A DNA stretch of 64,000 nt, taken from Acanthacorydalis orientalis. Its lineage: Eukaryota; Arthropoda; Insecta; Megaloptera; Corydalidae. Both the position numbers and the translations under genes were made by a program. The DNA lies in contig CM068318.1 in NCBI GenBank assembly GCA_034766995.1, positions 4,277,001-4,341,000 on the forward strand, given 5' to 3'. Positions 1 to 12,474 of the stretch are shown in pieces. The stretch's first letter is position 1. Every line of letters begins with the position of its first letter. Under the pieces are notes generated by a model. That model was not told the DNA's origin. It saw only the letters and a list, made by a program, of their open reading frames with translations, and ran no database searches.

Positions 1-3000
1 AACGTCGAGGTGAACTTCATTTAATTAAAGTTTTTCAGTCGTCTGTGTTCAATGCATTTTTAAAAGGTGGCACGTTAGAAGAATGTTATGCTTCTGTTGC
101 AAAAGTAGCAGATTATTGGTTAGATGTTTTATATAGTCGTGGTGTTGATATGCCAGATTCAGAACTTTTTGAATTAATATCTGAAAATAGATCAATGTCA
201 CGAAAACTTGAAGATTATGGAGGTCAGAAATCAACTTCGATTACAACTGCAAAACGTCTTTCAGAATTTTTAGGAGATCAAATGGTGAAAGATGTTGGAT
301 TAGCTTGTAAATTTATTATTTCAAAAAAGCCTGACGATGCACCTGTTACTGAACGGTAAAGAAACTAGATCGTATTGGTTTATTTTTACATAATTATATA
401 ACCTAATTATTTTATAAAAATGTATTAAGATCAATATTTTGTTTATTTTATTATCCAAAAAAATCAGTCCTTTTTAGTGTTTAATTTTCATAAAATGAAT
501 TTTACAGTAGTCTAATAAATGTATTCTTTTTAATAAATGTATTTTTTTTTTTATTAATCTAATAATGAATTCGTATAAATATTTTATTTTAGTGCTATAC
601 CTTTAGCAATTTTCCAAACAGAAACAGGTGTACAACGCCATTTTTTACGAAAATGGTTAAAAGACCCTTGTCCTAGTTTAGATATACGTGATATTCTAGA
701 TTGGAATTATTATATCGAGAGACTTGGTGGAACTATACAAAAAATAATCACAATCCCTGCAGCAATGCAAGGTGTAAGTAATCTTTTTTTAGATAATATA
801 TTTTTTATTAAAATAGATCTATTGTAGTTACCAAATCCAGTGCCAAGAATAAAACATCCCCCGTGGCTACATAAAAAAATGTTAGAAAAAAATGATGTTT
901 TCAAACAAAGGCGTATAAATGATATGTTTACAGTAAAACAAAAAAATTTTACGGATGATTCCAATAATCCTGATGTAAGTTTTCACATTTTTCTTATTGA
1001 GAATATTTCATGGTTAACGTTACTATAAACTTTATAAGTTTAGTTTTTGATTTTTTAAAATATTAGAAGTATTTTTTTAATCATTTACATTGAATCAAAA
1101 TATTTTTTACAGAACAGTACTCCTGATATTGAAGATACTATAAAAGACAATTCGCCAAAAGGTGGAAGACCCACAGTAACAGTCACTAAACGTAAACGAA
1201 ATGATTCAGAAGACAATAATCAAGCTCGAACATGGAGAGAAGCTCTTGGACCTCCTCCAAAATTAGGAAAAACAAAGGTTGGAAATAAATTACTGTAAAA
1301 TGGATGTAGAAAAATGTAACTATTTTGTGTAAATGTAGGAGGAGATAACAGCATGGATACTATATCAAAAGAAAAAGTGGGCTTGGCAGGCAAAGCAGAA
1401 GAGGCACAGTTTACCTCAGAAGAGAATTTGTGGAGCCAGTATAAGAAATAAAGAAAATGAAAGTGGTGGTATCATTCGTCAAACAACATCAACTTTGGGT
1501 GGTTTTTTACGACGTGCTCAAAGAACATTGTTGGATACTCCTTGGCAGATAATTCAGGTCTTATTTTAAATAGTATATAAACATCCACATTCATCATATT
1601 GTTATTTATGTAGTTTTAATAAAGTTTTATTTGATTTTAGATCATAAAAACAAAAGATCCAGGTATATTTAAAATATGGGCTTTGGTTGGACAAGAATTA
1701 CATCAACTTCGTTTAATTGTTCCTCGAATATTTTATGTAAATCAACGAATGGTTAGAAATAATGAAACTGGCGACGTATTCAAGAAGTGTAATAGAATAT
1801 TGCCAAGAGCACAGCCTGTTTATAATCTGTATGAGTACTCTGTTCCAGAGTCTGTATTTTTAGAACATAACAAGTATGTATTTTATATTAATATCTTTTA
1901 AAAATAGATTTTAGTCATTTTGTAATTTTATTTAATATATATATATATATATATATGTATATATGTTTTTGAGAAATTAATTATATTTTACTTTTAATTT
2001 TAATATTTGAACATAAGAAAGGAAGTTATTTTATAAATTTATATTTGTACATATGTCTTTAACGCTGTTCATTTAGGGTGTATATTTTTCATGTTCTTAT
2101 TTTTAGGAGTTTGATGTCTAATTTAACATCACCTGGCATTGAGGGTATTTATGAAACACAGATGAGTTTAGAATTTCGTACAATTTTACAGGTCAGTCTA
2201 CAAGATAATATTATCACAGTCCTGTTTATGATCAATGATATAAAATTTAAAAAAAGCCAATTATAAATGTTAAAAGGAATATTTTGTATGTTAATTTAAA
2301 ACAACGTTTGTAAATGTCTTTTGGAAAAATAATTAAAATTTTTGTAGGTTGGTTGTGTCTGTGGTGTAAGACGTGAAATTGTTCGCCAACTAAAGGACTC
2401 TACCAATACATTTTCTTTAGATCAACTTCAGATTCGAAGTATGGCACAACAGCCTTATTTAAAAGAAAGTGCAGATGGTGTTAAACCAATTAAACATTTG
2501 TATCTGTATCATCATTGTTCACCTACTAATCAGCGTGCTATATATAGCTTATTTTTATCACCAAGTCAAAAAGCGCTTGTAATTGTATTCGATACAGTTC
2601 GTACAAATCAGATGCCAAATCTTAATAGTATGTATAGAGCTGAAAGAACTGTAAAGTAAGTTGATTTGATTTTGTAAATATATTTCTTATACTTAATATA
2701 TTGTTATATTATAAATTATTCTGTTATATAAGATTACAGGACATAAGACTACAGAACAAAATAAATGAAGAATCTTTACCGCCAGCTGAGATTTCTTTTG
2801 AAGTTCGTGTTGAGACAGATTTAAAACAAATATATCGTTTATTGCAACGAGCATTGCAAGCATATATCGATGAGAAACGTGGCCCATCGCTTTTAGCTAT
2901 ACAGTCTCCTGTCGACATTGCAACACTTACGTTACAAATGCCTTCATTAGCTGATGTTCCTCTTGTTCCTATTCATATTCAGGTAATTATGTTCTTTAAT

Positions 3001-5542
3001 GAATACCACAAGAATTACTATTTCTTTTAAAAAAAATTATAGGTTTTAAGAAAGAAAAAAGTTTTTATGAATTATTGCATGTGATGTATATGTTCATGAA
3101 TTTTATTTTAAATTAATTGTTATGTTTTAGGATGTAGAAAGTTTGTATAATACTCTGGAATGGCAGAGAATAGGTGCTCAAGCCATGATTCGACATTATC
3201 TAAACAGTGATATAGTATTGGAATTAAGTAAAGAACAATGTCGATATTTATATGTACCCTTAGGAAATCTTCCAGCTGATCCAGGAATATTTGGAGCTGA
3301 TATTTATTATGCAAGATATCTTCAAAAGAATAATTTTATATTATGGTGTTCATCTACAAGTAAACCAGATTTGGGTGGTAGAGAAGCTGATGATAATAGG
3401 CAAGGCATCCAAAACATTGAAATATAAATTTATTTCAGTCTTAAAAATCATTTTTAAACATGTTTTTTATTTTAAAAGGTTATTAATAGAATTTGAAGAA
3501 CGATCGAGTGCTGTTACAAATATTCCCGGCTGTTATTCATCGATATGTGTCGAATTAGATATAGATGGATTAGCAGTAAACACACTTTTACAGTCGCATA
3601 AAGTCCATGAAATTGAAGGTACAAATACAAATATTGCCTTTGATACAATTCCTCAAGCTTCTTTAGATGACATGGTTGGTTCTGTTGCACCTGTTGTGCC
3701 TTTACCAAGTTATGATGAAACAGCATTATGTAGTGCTGCTTTTAAAGTACTTAAGTCTATGGTTAATTCATGGTTACGAGATATATCTGTGCATAGGAAT
3801 GCATTTGCAGATTTTCAAGTTATACATTTTTACAGGTAAAAATAAATAGAAAAAAAATCTGAAAAGTGGTAAGTCAGATGTTAAGAATGGAATGATTATA
3901 ATTCTAGATGGTTACGTTCCCCTCAGTCACTTCTTTATGATCCAGCTCTTCGTCGAACATTGCATGCTCTTATGAAGAAACTATTTATACAACTTATAGC
4001 AGAATTTAAAAGATTAGGTTCAACAGTAATATATGCAAATTTTGATAAAATTGTTATTTGCACCAAAAAACGAACTGTTGAAGAAGCTATTAGTTATGTG
4101 GAATTCATTGTACAAAATATCAGAAATAAAGAACTTTTTCATAGTATCGAAATTTCATATATTCAATGTTGGGAGTATTTGATGTGGTTAGATCTTGCGA
4201 ATTATGGTGGTGTAAGTGGTAAATTACCAGACGGATTGACCACTGTGGGAGAAACAGAAGAGAATTTAGAAGTAGCTAGTACAGAATCTGGAAACACTCA
4301 AGAGAATCTTGATGAAGAAGTAAATGCAAAATTTTTTTACATATATATATATATATACACACACACACACGCATGCATGTACAGATCATATATTTTTGTT
4401 ATCAATCATTAATTACTATTGTTGGATTGTTTTTAGCCAAAAATTGAAATGAATTGGAATCTTATGGAAATTTTACCTGAAGAAGGAAACATACGTACCA
4501 ATTTTGAGAATGTTGTAGCAGGTTATATTAATGCAATTCATTCACAGTTGACGAATTTTCAAACAGGAACAAATACACCTGTACCACGACCATTGAGTTC
4601 TCAAAGCGCAACACAGCCTGCACCTTTAGGTCTTGGAGCACATACTTCTGTAGTTGAATATGCTCGTAATATTATTGCTGTTGAAATGTCTCAAAAACTT
4701 TTTAGGTATATTTAAATACTTTATTAAAATGTTTATTATACCTACAGTGATTATTTTATTCTACAGTGTCGTTCAGAAAATTAATAAACGTTGGCCAGAA
4801 TATACAGCTCCAGAATTAGCTTACAAAGGTCAAAAAACAATTAAACCTGCACTGGAGTTTGTAAAAATTATTTGTCGTGTTTTATCATTAGATTCTAGTA
4901 TAGAAACTGAAATCATGTCATTACGTAGAAACATGCTAAGATTGTTGAATATTGGAGAATTTAATGATGTAGCAAACTGGTCCGACCCTTTTATATCCTT
5001 TGTGCTACCAGAAATCATTTGTAAAGCATGTAATCATTGTAGAGATATTGACTTGTGTAAAGACAAATATAGATCTATTGAAAATGATGTGTAAGTACTA
5101 ATTTATACATTTTTTTAACAAATTATTAAAATTATTTTAATATATCAAAACTTAGCCCCGTTTGGCTATGTGCAACATGCCGTACAGCATATGACAGCAT
5201 TGAAATTGAATATCAACTAATTGAAGCATTGAATGGAAAAACAATGTCTTACATGCTTCAAGATCTTCAATGTAAAAAATGTACACAGGTAATATTGTTA
5301 TGAATTTTTTGTTTTATTTGTTAAAATGTTTCAGCAAATGTCTATATATATATATATGTATTTATTTCTAGATTAAAATGGAAAATATGACACTGATCTG
5401 TAACTGTGCTGGAAAATTTCAGACTTTAATCTCTTCTGAAGATATAATGATTCATGTTGATACTTTTTTAGCAATAGCTAAAAAGTTTAAAATGTGTTTA
5501 TTATATGAAGCAGCAGAATGGGTGAAAGAAATGAATAATTAA
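1..5542 (+). CDS. POLE: DNA polymerase epsilon catalytic subunit, 3' portion (16 exons)
   Basis: Leading-strand replicative DNA polymerase of the nucleus; this is the C-terminal ~57% of the protein. Exons in phase: 1-355 (reading frame from base 3), 593-773, 828-974, 1113-1277, 1339-1557, 1641-1873, 2107-2191, 2348-2655, 2733-2982, 3131-3399, 3479-3835, 3908-4319, 4437-4705, 4767-5090, 5156-5288, 5372-5542 (TAA). They total 1,291 codons plus stop. The visible protein opens at [12 protein letters not shown], near the end of the B-family polymerase domain, with the conserved blocks [15 protein letters not shown] and [10 protein letters not shown]. It then runs through the catalytically inactive second polymerase-like half ([32 protein letters not shown]) to the zinc-binding tail. 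The match to animal POLE is continuous and no exon appears broken. All introns are short (about 50-240 nt). The 5' exons, with the exonuclease and polymerase active sites, lie left of the window. Confidence 0.97.
2731..2747 (+). other. POLE: Tandem alternative splice acceptors in POLE
   Basis: Two AG acceptors, at 2731-2732 and 2746-2747, lie 15 nt apart, and both keep the frame after the phase-2 donor at 2655. Using the first adds five residues (LQDIR); using the second gives K-L-Q-N-K directly. Sequence alone does not decide between them. The first is used in the exon list for the gene. Confidence 0.5.
3400..3478 (+). other. POLE: GC-AG intron of POLE
   Basis: The DDN block ends at 3399 with the sequence AG|GCAAGG, and the next exon restarts after TTTAAAAG at 3479 in phase 2, giving DDN-R-LLIEF, as expected for the family. 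No GT lies at a usable position. Reading through gives a stop codon (TAA, 3425-3427) nine codons into the intron. AG|GCAAG resembles the usual minor GC donor consensus. Confidence 0.8.
4767..5542 (+). other. POLE: POLE C-terminal CysA and CysB metal-binding region
   Basis: The last three exons encode the zinc-finger tail that binds the POLE2 B subunit. All eight expected cysteines are present. CysA is formed by CKAC (in PEIICKAC) and CATC, with the second pair encoded just after the 5090/5156 splice. CysB is formed by CKKC, just before the 5288/5372 splice, and CNC in the last exon. The spacing resembles that of human POLE. The tail ends about 40 residues after CNC, so the C-terminus looks complete. 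Confidence 0.9.
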
Positions 5543-5826
5543 TTATTATTGTATTTAAATTAGAAAGTAATAGTTTGCAGAAGCAACTAATCTATTTATT
5601 GACTTGTAAAAATTGTTTAAATAGATTTGTTCCATGTATTACTTGTTATATAAGGTATGATTTTTTGTATCATTAAAATATTTTTATTGAATTTTAAAGA
5701 TGTAAAATATTTAATGTTCAGTATTTTATTAAAAAAAAATATTGGCAGTTTATGTTCTTTATTTTTTTATATATACATGTTACATTAATTTTACATAAAA
5801 CTATTTAATGTTTTACTTTGAATCTT
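5543..5826. other. Convergent 3' UTRs of POLE and ATP synthase factor 6
   Basis: Only 284 nt separate the two stop codons. The plus strand has the variant poly(A) signal ATTAAA at 5672 and 5728 but no AATAAA. The minus strand has AATAAA at 5758-5763, about 64 nt past its stop, and another at 5595-5600. The two transcripts may therefore overlap at their 3' ends. Confidence 0.6.
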
Positions 5827-6204
5827 CTAAGATTCATTAATGGGGTCTACTTGTGGCTCTGCAAATTTGAATGTAGGAAACTGAGTCATATCTGTGCCTT
5901 CTCCACCACCGTAGATTTTTGCTACTTTTTCTAATTCAGATTTCAGTTCTCTTTCAATTTCTGGTGTTGGCTCAACTAGTTTACCACCACTGAAATTAAT
6001 AATATAAAGTAATATAATATAAAATAGTTCTAATAAATGAGCAACTTACGTGCTTTTTTGTTTATATTCCTTAATTTTATTTATGAATAATGCTTGAATT
6101 GGATCTGTAGCTTTTTGTACTACAGGGGCTGTCATGCCAATATTTCGTCGACAAAAAACACGAATTTGCTTACTAACTGTAGAAATAATCTGAGACGAAA
6201 TCAT
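5827..6204 (-). CDS. ATPsynCF6: ATP synthase-coupling factor 6, mitochondrial (F6 subunit)
   Basis: Small stalk subunit linking the F1 and Fo parts of mitochondrial ATP synthase. The two coding exons on the minus strand are 6204-6050 (51 codons plus 2 nt, donor AC|GTAAGT) and 5989-5827 (acceptor TTTCAG, stop TAG). Together they give 105 residues, the usual size for the family. The first ~22 residues (MISSQIISTVSK, then RVFCRR) are basic, with Ser and Thr and almost no acids, as expected of a mitochondrial presequence. The mature part has DPIQALFINKIKEYKQKS, then the family hallmarks KIYGGGEG, DMTQFPTFKF and the C-terminal VDPI. The start ATG lies one base after a likely acceptor (TTTTTAG), so the 5' UTR is spliced. 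The gene converges on POLE. Confidence 0.95.
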
Positions 6205-6600
6205 TCTAAAAACAATTTTAACAAAATTAGGTTAGAAATGTTATGTAATTCATTTAAAATATACTTTTTATAAACTTATGTAATGAATTATTAAAGATTA
6301 AAATAACTGTCGTATATAAATTAAAAAATACAATTCATTAATATTCTATATACCTGTAAAATTAATTTTGTTTAAATAGTGAAAGAAAAATTTGATATAA
6401 GCCTAAATTTCTATAAGTGACAACTGGATCAAGAGCTGATCGGAACCAACATAACGACAACAAATATTTTGTGTTAACATTCAAGTTAGGGATTTTTCAA
6501 ATTTAAAAACTGTTTCATTTTTTCATTGTTGAAATAAACAATTGACTGTCGTGTTTATTTACGTTAGAAGCTTTAGAACGATTAGACGTTTAGAAGATGT
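6205..6600 (-). promoter_or_regulatory. ATPsynCF6: 5' UTR intron, leader exon and likely promoter of ATPsynCF6
   Basis: On the minus strand a good donor (TTTACAG|GTATAT) sits at 6353/6354 and an acceptor (TTTTTAG) ends at 6206, one base before the ATG. This implies a ~150 nt intron and a non-coding leader exon upstream of 6354. The transcription start is not visible as a clear motif; it should lie between about 6400 and 6600. This is inferred from splice signals only. Confidence 0.5.
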
Positions 6601-6877
6601 TAAATATTTTAATTGAGTGCGAATTGTTATTGAGGGCAATTATAACGTTCAAAAATTAATTTAATATGTGAATGTGTGAACATTTTTCTAATTAATATTA
6701 AATTTCTCATCCTAATTAATTGAAGTTGTGTGAAACTTATTCAAAACTTGTGTATTAGATAAAGTCGTTTCTCTGATACATTTATTTTATTACTATAAAT
6801 AAATTAAGTTCTTTATTTTTGTAGCTCTTGAAGGTAATAATTTCTATATTTCTATATTTTTGAATATATACTTATCA

Positions 6878-6975
<98 letters not shown>

Positions 6976-6981
6976 ATATTT

Positions 6982-7056
<75 letters not shown>
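6878..7056. repeat. Interrupted (TA)n array with TTTA punctuation
   Basis: About 179 bp of TA dinucleotides broken at intervals of roughly 18-30 nt by TTTA, once by TTTGTTTA and once by TGTATATTTA. The spaced interruptions suggest growth by duplication of longer blocks rather than only by dinucleotide slippage. Confidence 0.95.
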
Positions 7057-7274
7057 GATAAAGGATTTTCGGTAATAATTAATTATATTCTCTATTTTAT
7101 TTTTTTAGTACTCTTTACATTTATTATGAAATAATGAACATATGATTTATATCTTTCTATTATAGCAGTATTTGAAACATCAACTGGAATAAAAATATGA
7201 TGTTTTTATTTTTTCATTATTTTTATTACAACTAGAAATGATAATATATCAAAAATATGAGTGCAGTTCTATTG

Positions 7275-7277
<3 letters not shown>

Positions 7278-7337
<60 letters not shown>
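7278..7337. repeat. (TA)n microsatellite
   Basis: Uninterrupted run of about 30 TA units, 220 bp after the punctuated array. Confidence 0.97.
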
Positions 7338-7339
<2 letters not shown>

Positions 7340-9078
7340 ACTTTAATATGATATTGAATAATAAAATATTGAAGTATATATAATTTTGATAGAAAAATAA
7401 AAATTTTAAAGTTACATTTTGCATTATTTTCTCCTGTATATCCTCCAAAAAGTACACCTTATGTAGGAATTTTAATCGTTTATTTATATTTCCATGGTTT
7501 ATAATAAAATTGTCTGTAGAATAAAATGGTCGTAACATGTAAATAGTAACTTTTCATTTATCGATTGTAAATAAAAAAATGTCTGGAATTATTGTAACGA
7601 ATGTTTTTTGAAGGTGAGAGCTTATTCGTCGTGTTTTATATATTTTTAAAAAATTATAATGTGAAAATGTTATTTGCTATATTTTATTCCGTGTGTTGAT
7701 GATTTTTAATAAAAAATGACATTTTTATTTTTTATTAACGCTATCAGATTATTATCACAGTATGTTATTTTTTAACATTCTGTGTTACTTTTCTATTTTC
7801 CTTATTTTTTTTTGTTAGAACTGTTTTGCAATTCATTGATTTTTTAAATTCCAGTAATTAGAATACTAATAATTGAATAGCACAAACGTATGAGCAAGTA
7901 TTATTAATGTAATAAAATTGTTTAATAGTACTAATTTACTTAATACTGTTTTTCAAACTATGGAATGCATGTGTTTAGGTATATACGATAGGGATTCAGG
8001 GAGTAAATTTATTTTATCATATTAATAGATGATTAATCGATTTCAGTGCGATTAATCAATATATCAAAGAATATTTTTCGATTAATACTTTAGTTTTAAA
8101 ATATTGCCTTTTATATTAATTAACAGGTTAAAATTTGAGAATATTTCAGTTCGTATTTATTTATTCATCACATTCAATAATGTTAGATCCTCGGTTCAGA
8201 GGATTATATTTCGATAATAAAGTGCTGGAGTTTGATGACTATTTTTTTTTTTAAAAAAAAACAAGAATATTAAAGGATATAAAGAAAATATAGAATCTTA
8301 TAGGTACTGGAAATGGAAATTTTCCTTTTTATAGGATAATAAATGATATTTGACCCATGTCACAATGTTATTTTATTAGCTAGCAAGCAATGTGATTTTT
8401 TAGACATGGATAATATTTGTTAACGAGGAATTTAGTTAAATATATTCAAAACAACTTTTAATTGTGACGAAGAAAAATTATTAGATTCATGGGAAAAATT
8501 CAAAGTGGCATATTTGAATATGTTAGTTAAACATTATGTTCCGTTAATTACATCTCTGATATGTGAAATGGTTTTCTTAAAGTCGATATAGTGATGGGTC
8601 ACTTAGAAAATAGGTCACCAGCTAATAAATTTAATTCTTGGTCTAAATTGTTTAAATTTTGGTGTATGGTGATTTTAAAATTGATTAGTTATATGTTTAC
8701 ATATTATGTTAGTATATTTGTGATTATTTTATCTATATTTGTGTTAAATAATATTATAATTAAAGATTTTGGTTTTCTGCCTGTTCTTGTATGTTTTATT
8801 ATTATTATACAGTTTCTTCCTGATCGGTCTTACAAAATACAATGAGTCCTTTAGTAAATTTCATATTATGAAAGTACTAACATATTTTTACACTATCACA
8901 ATACTCTCTAGGACGTAGCAATTTTGGATGGTCTGTTCATGATTTATTTGTATTTATATCCATTTGTTTATACTTTTTTTATAATATAAACAACTGACGA
9001 GAAATTTCCATCCAAAATTTTCACGATTTAGAGATAACTCATATCTTTCAAACACAAAAGCGCAATCAGACCACATAA

Positions 9079-9082
<4 letters not shown>

Positions 9083-9143
<61 letters not shown>
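9083..9143. repeat. (TA)n microsatellite
   Basis: Pure TA run of about 30 units, ending at ACATATAA. Confidence 0.97.
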
Positions 9144-9150
<7 letters not shown>

Positions 9151-9463
9151 TTTTTTCGGACATAACAATGTTTTTTTAGTCAAGTGTTACACTGGTAATA
9201 ATCTACTAAAGGTTATTGTATCACTTATTTTTAACACTTTATTATCTTTTTATCTATAAATTATTACTATAGGTGGATGTAAATATTTTTTGAGTTTACA
9301 TTTTATTGTTCAATTATCACTATTAGCAAATTTTGTTTCATCTTTTTAGTATTTAGATTTTAATTTTTGTCTAAAATACATTCAGTGGAGTGATTTTTGT
9401 TATGATATATATTTTTTTTTTGATTGCAACAGTAAAAAAACTAATGTACAAATACTTTTTGTA

Positions 9464-9611
<148 letters not shown>

Positions 9612-9689
9612 TATGCATGTAGTTATTGGCGACTTTGTTTAAATACTTTGTATAAATGTCAATTTCTTCATGATTAAATGTTTAAGCGT

Positions 9690-10250
9690 TAATTTCTGCG
9701 ATTGTTCCGTATGCAAAATGTTACGTTAATTTTACACTGGCCATTCTATGACCAATTAATGACAAAGTTCAACAACTCACTAAGCCAGACGCAGATAGTG
9801 ACTTCTTATACTGCTGCATCTTTTCTCGGTCGTCACATGTGCAGATCTGGCTGTTCATTCATGAAATCAGTAGTCGGACAGTTATCTTGTAAAATGTATA
9901 GAAGATCTGAAATGCAGGTATAAGAAAGAGATGGTCTGATTGAACCCACCAAACTTGTAAGTGCTGTCGGCGTTACACTTGGTTGTTTGTGTCGCCCGCG
10001 CAATGCTGTACAGTCCTCTGCTGGCAAGTTACTGAGATTGTGTGTTGAATGTGCGGTGTTGTGTTTGTGTCCATAAACATAAGTATATACACATAAATTA
10101 TAAAATATTGTACACACGTTGAAAATAGTTTATCTGAAAGTGCAGGGAAATTAATACCAGCCTTCTCAGATGGTGAGTTCATTGTTAATAAATGCTCGTA
10201 AAAGAAAAATCGCAACGAAAGAATGGTCTTTATTGTATCAAGCAAATCCC
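9690..10250. promoter_or_regulatory. Less AT-rich island; candidate leader exon or promoter
   Basis: Base composition is visibly more balanced than on either side. It includes GTGTCGCCCGCGCAATG near 10000 and a fair plus-strand donor (ATGCAG|GTATAAG) at 9918. All frames have stops, so if it is an exon it is non-coding. It could be a 5' leader of the gene whose first coding exon is at 22583, because that exon starts right after an acceptor. Speculative. Confidence 0.25.
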
Positions 10251-10665
10251 TTGTCCTCGCTCCTTTGGCAGTTTAAATAGATAAGCAGATGCTATTTTGA
10301 AGTTTTGCATTTAATTTTACGTACGCATCTTACCTATGTCGTATACAAATATGAATGTTAGCTAAATTTAGATAAAGCTAATGGTTGTCTACTGTTTTGT
10401 TTTAAATTAACATAAATGAAAGAGCGGTTTTTTTCCGTATCTATCACTTATCAATTTATTTTAATCATTATTTATTGATACTAAAGACAGTATACAACTG
10501 TTTAATATGATATAATGATGTGAAATGAATTCAGGAGATAAATTTGTGTTTATTTTATATATTACTGAAAAAATATTATAGTAACTTATGAGATGGATTT
10601 TCTTCGAAAAACATGTAAGTAGTGAATCCTATATAATATCAAATGAATTCAGTATAAAATGTATT

Positions 10666-10668
<3 letters not shown>

Positions 10669-10722
<54 letters not shown>
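10669..10722. repeat. (TA)n microsatellite
   Basis: Pure TA, about 27 units, followed by GCATATGCATG and TACATACATAC. Confidence 0.97.
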
Positions 10723-10725
<3 letters not shown>

Positions 10726-11769
10726 TATGCATGTATACATACATACAACATCAAAGAAAAAAACAAATGTCAATGTATTGTTATTGTTTGAAAAATCCTG
10801 GATGCTGTTAAAATGTGTCAGACTTTTATGAATTTTAATAAATATTTCCTCTAATATTTAATTGTATTGTTTGATTCTTCTATTTTCTGGTACATTTCGA
10901 TTTGGTTGTCATCATTTATCTGGGTAAAAATAAATATTTATGGATTGGTTCCCCCTCCCACATTTATTAATCTGTATCAATAAAAATCTTTTATAATTTT
11001 TGTTGTGTAATTATTTTTTTGATATGGTTTTATTTTCTTAAGTTAATGTTTTGACTTAATGTTACACTCAAAAAGTATTTTTGAACTTGAATCGTAGAAA
11101 TATAACTTATATCGTTTTGATCCAGGATGATATCAATTATCTATTTTATTTATTTATTACAATATCGCAATTCCCGACATTTTACTGAATAAATTTTGAT
11201 ATTCAAAACTGTAATGAAGTGTATGTATTGTTTATTACATGTAAATTATATCAATAGTAATTCAAAAATAATTTGGGATTAATATTCTCTCAATTCAATA
11301 CTCGTTTAAGTATTGAATTTTTTCTTTATAACTTGTTTTATATCCGCAATTTAAAAATTAAGTGATGTACATTCTGATATTTTTAAATTAATATTTACCT
11401 GGCCACCTGATAATATTACGATTTAAAAGTTCATTATTTTAAGATATTAAAATTAATTCAGTTAAAAAGGTACTTGACAATAAAATAGTTGAAATTAGAA
11501 TAATCAAATATGTATATTGTTACTAGGATTAAAAATAAGAAAATATCAAAATCTAATACTTTTTGTAATCATTTACATCATTGTCATATCGTAATTTTCA
11601 CTGTTTGATGAACAACTGTCGGAAAAGGCTTATTTCAATTTCTTATAATTTGAACGATTCACAGATTCATTCTAACATCTTCATCGAGTTTTCATGTATG
11701 ATCATTTCTTTTGTTTTTAGCCTTTTCTGACATTTTTTTTTTACATTTCTTGTATATATTATATATGTA

Positions 11770-11939
11770 TCAGTTGCGCGTTATACCTTCATGGGGAGGG
11801 GGAGCAGACAAATTTGAATTAGGGTGGCCCATGTACACTGTTGTACTACAGTAATGAACTTATAAAAGATTGGTTCGGGGTCCATTATTGGTGGGCCCCC
11901 ACAAACAATTGCTCTTTTTGCCCATAGGATAACGCACTA

Positions 11940-11943
<4 letters not shown>
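11770..11943 (-). mobile_element. Small inverted-repeat transposon (MITE), copy 1
   Basis: 174 bp with imperfect terminal inverted repeats. The left end reads TCAGTTGCGCGTTATACC; the right end, read inward, is TCAGTAGTGCGTTATCC followed by TATGGG. TA flanks both ends, and a long (TA)n array starts directly at the right end. The interior is G+C-rich for this genome (GGGCCCCCAC). It aligns over its whole length, inverted, with the element at 58002-58180; both share ACCAATCTTTTATAA, TTCATTACTG and CTAATTCAAATTTG. It encodes no protein, so it would depend on a transposase supplied elsewhere. Confidence 0.8.
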
Positions 11944-12002
<59 letters not shown>

Positions 12003-12015
12003 ACACACACATATA
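11944..12015. repeat. (TA)n tract abutting MITE copy 1
   Basis: About 25 TA units start at the element boundary and grade into GTATGTATACACACACATA. Confidence 0.95.
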
Positions 12016-12276
12016 GTTTGTACTACGCATAAAAATGACATTTTTATCGAGTTGTTTATTAGATTTACCTTTTTTCACCGTATTATTTGAGGGTTAGATA
12101 TATTATTGTGACATAGAAAGTGTTACGGAGGTTGATTCTTGTATTAAATTATAATTGGTAAATTAATCGTTGTCATTGACTGATTTGCTCAAGTGGCGTG
12201 ATCGCATTTTTCTTTTCTTTGGTTTACAAGTGTAAAGAAATTTTCAAATATTAAATCATTATTGTAATGAATGTAT

Positions 12277-12279
<3 letters not shown>

Positions 12280-12329
<50 letters not shown>

Positions 12330-12339
12330 GTGTGTGTGT
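12280..12339. repeat. (TA)n(TG)n microsatellite
   Basis: About 23 TA units followed by (TG)6. Confidence 0.96.
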
Positions 12340-12428
12340 ATTGAAAGATAAAAAAGAAACAACGAAAATTAGACTTGTATTTATATGGTTTAGTTAAAAA
12401 GATAAAGATAATGGAACAATTTGCATTT

Positions 12429-12430
<2 letters not shown>

Positions 12431-12472
<42 letters not shown>
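12431..12472. repeat. (TA)n microsatellite
   Basis: About 21 uninterrupted units, 90 bp from the previous array. Confidence 0.96.
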
Positions 12473-12474
<2 letters not shown>

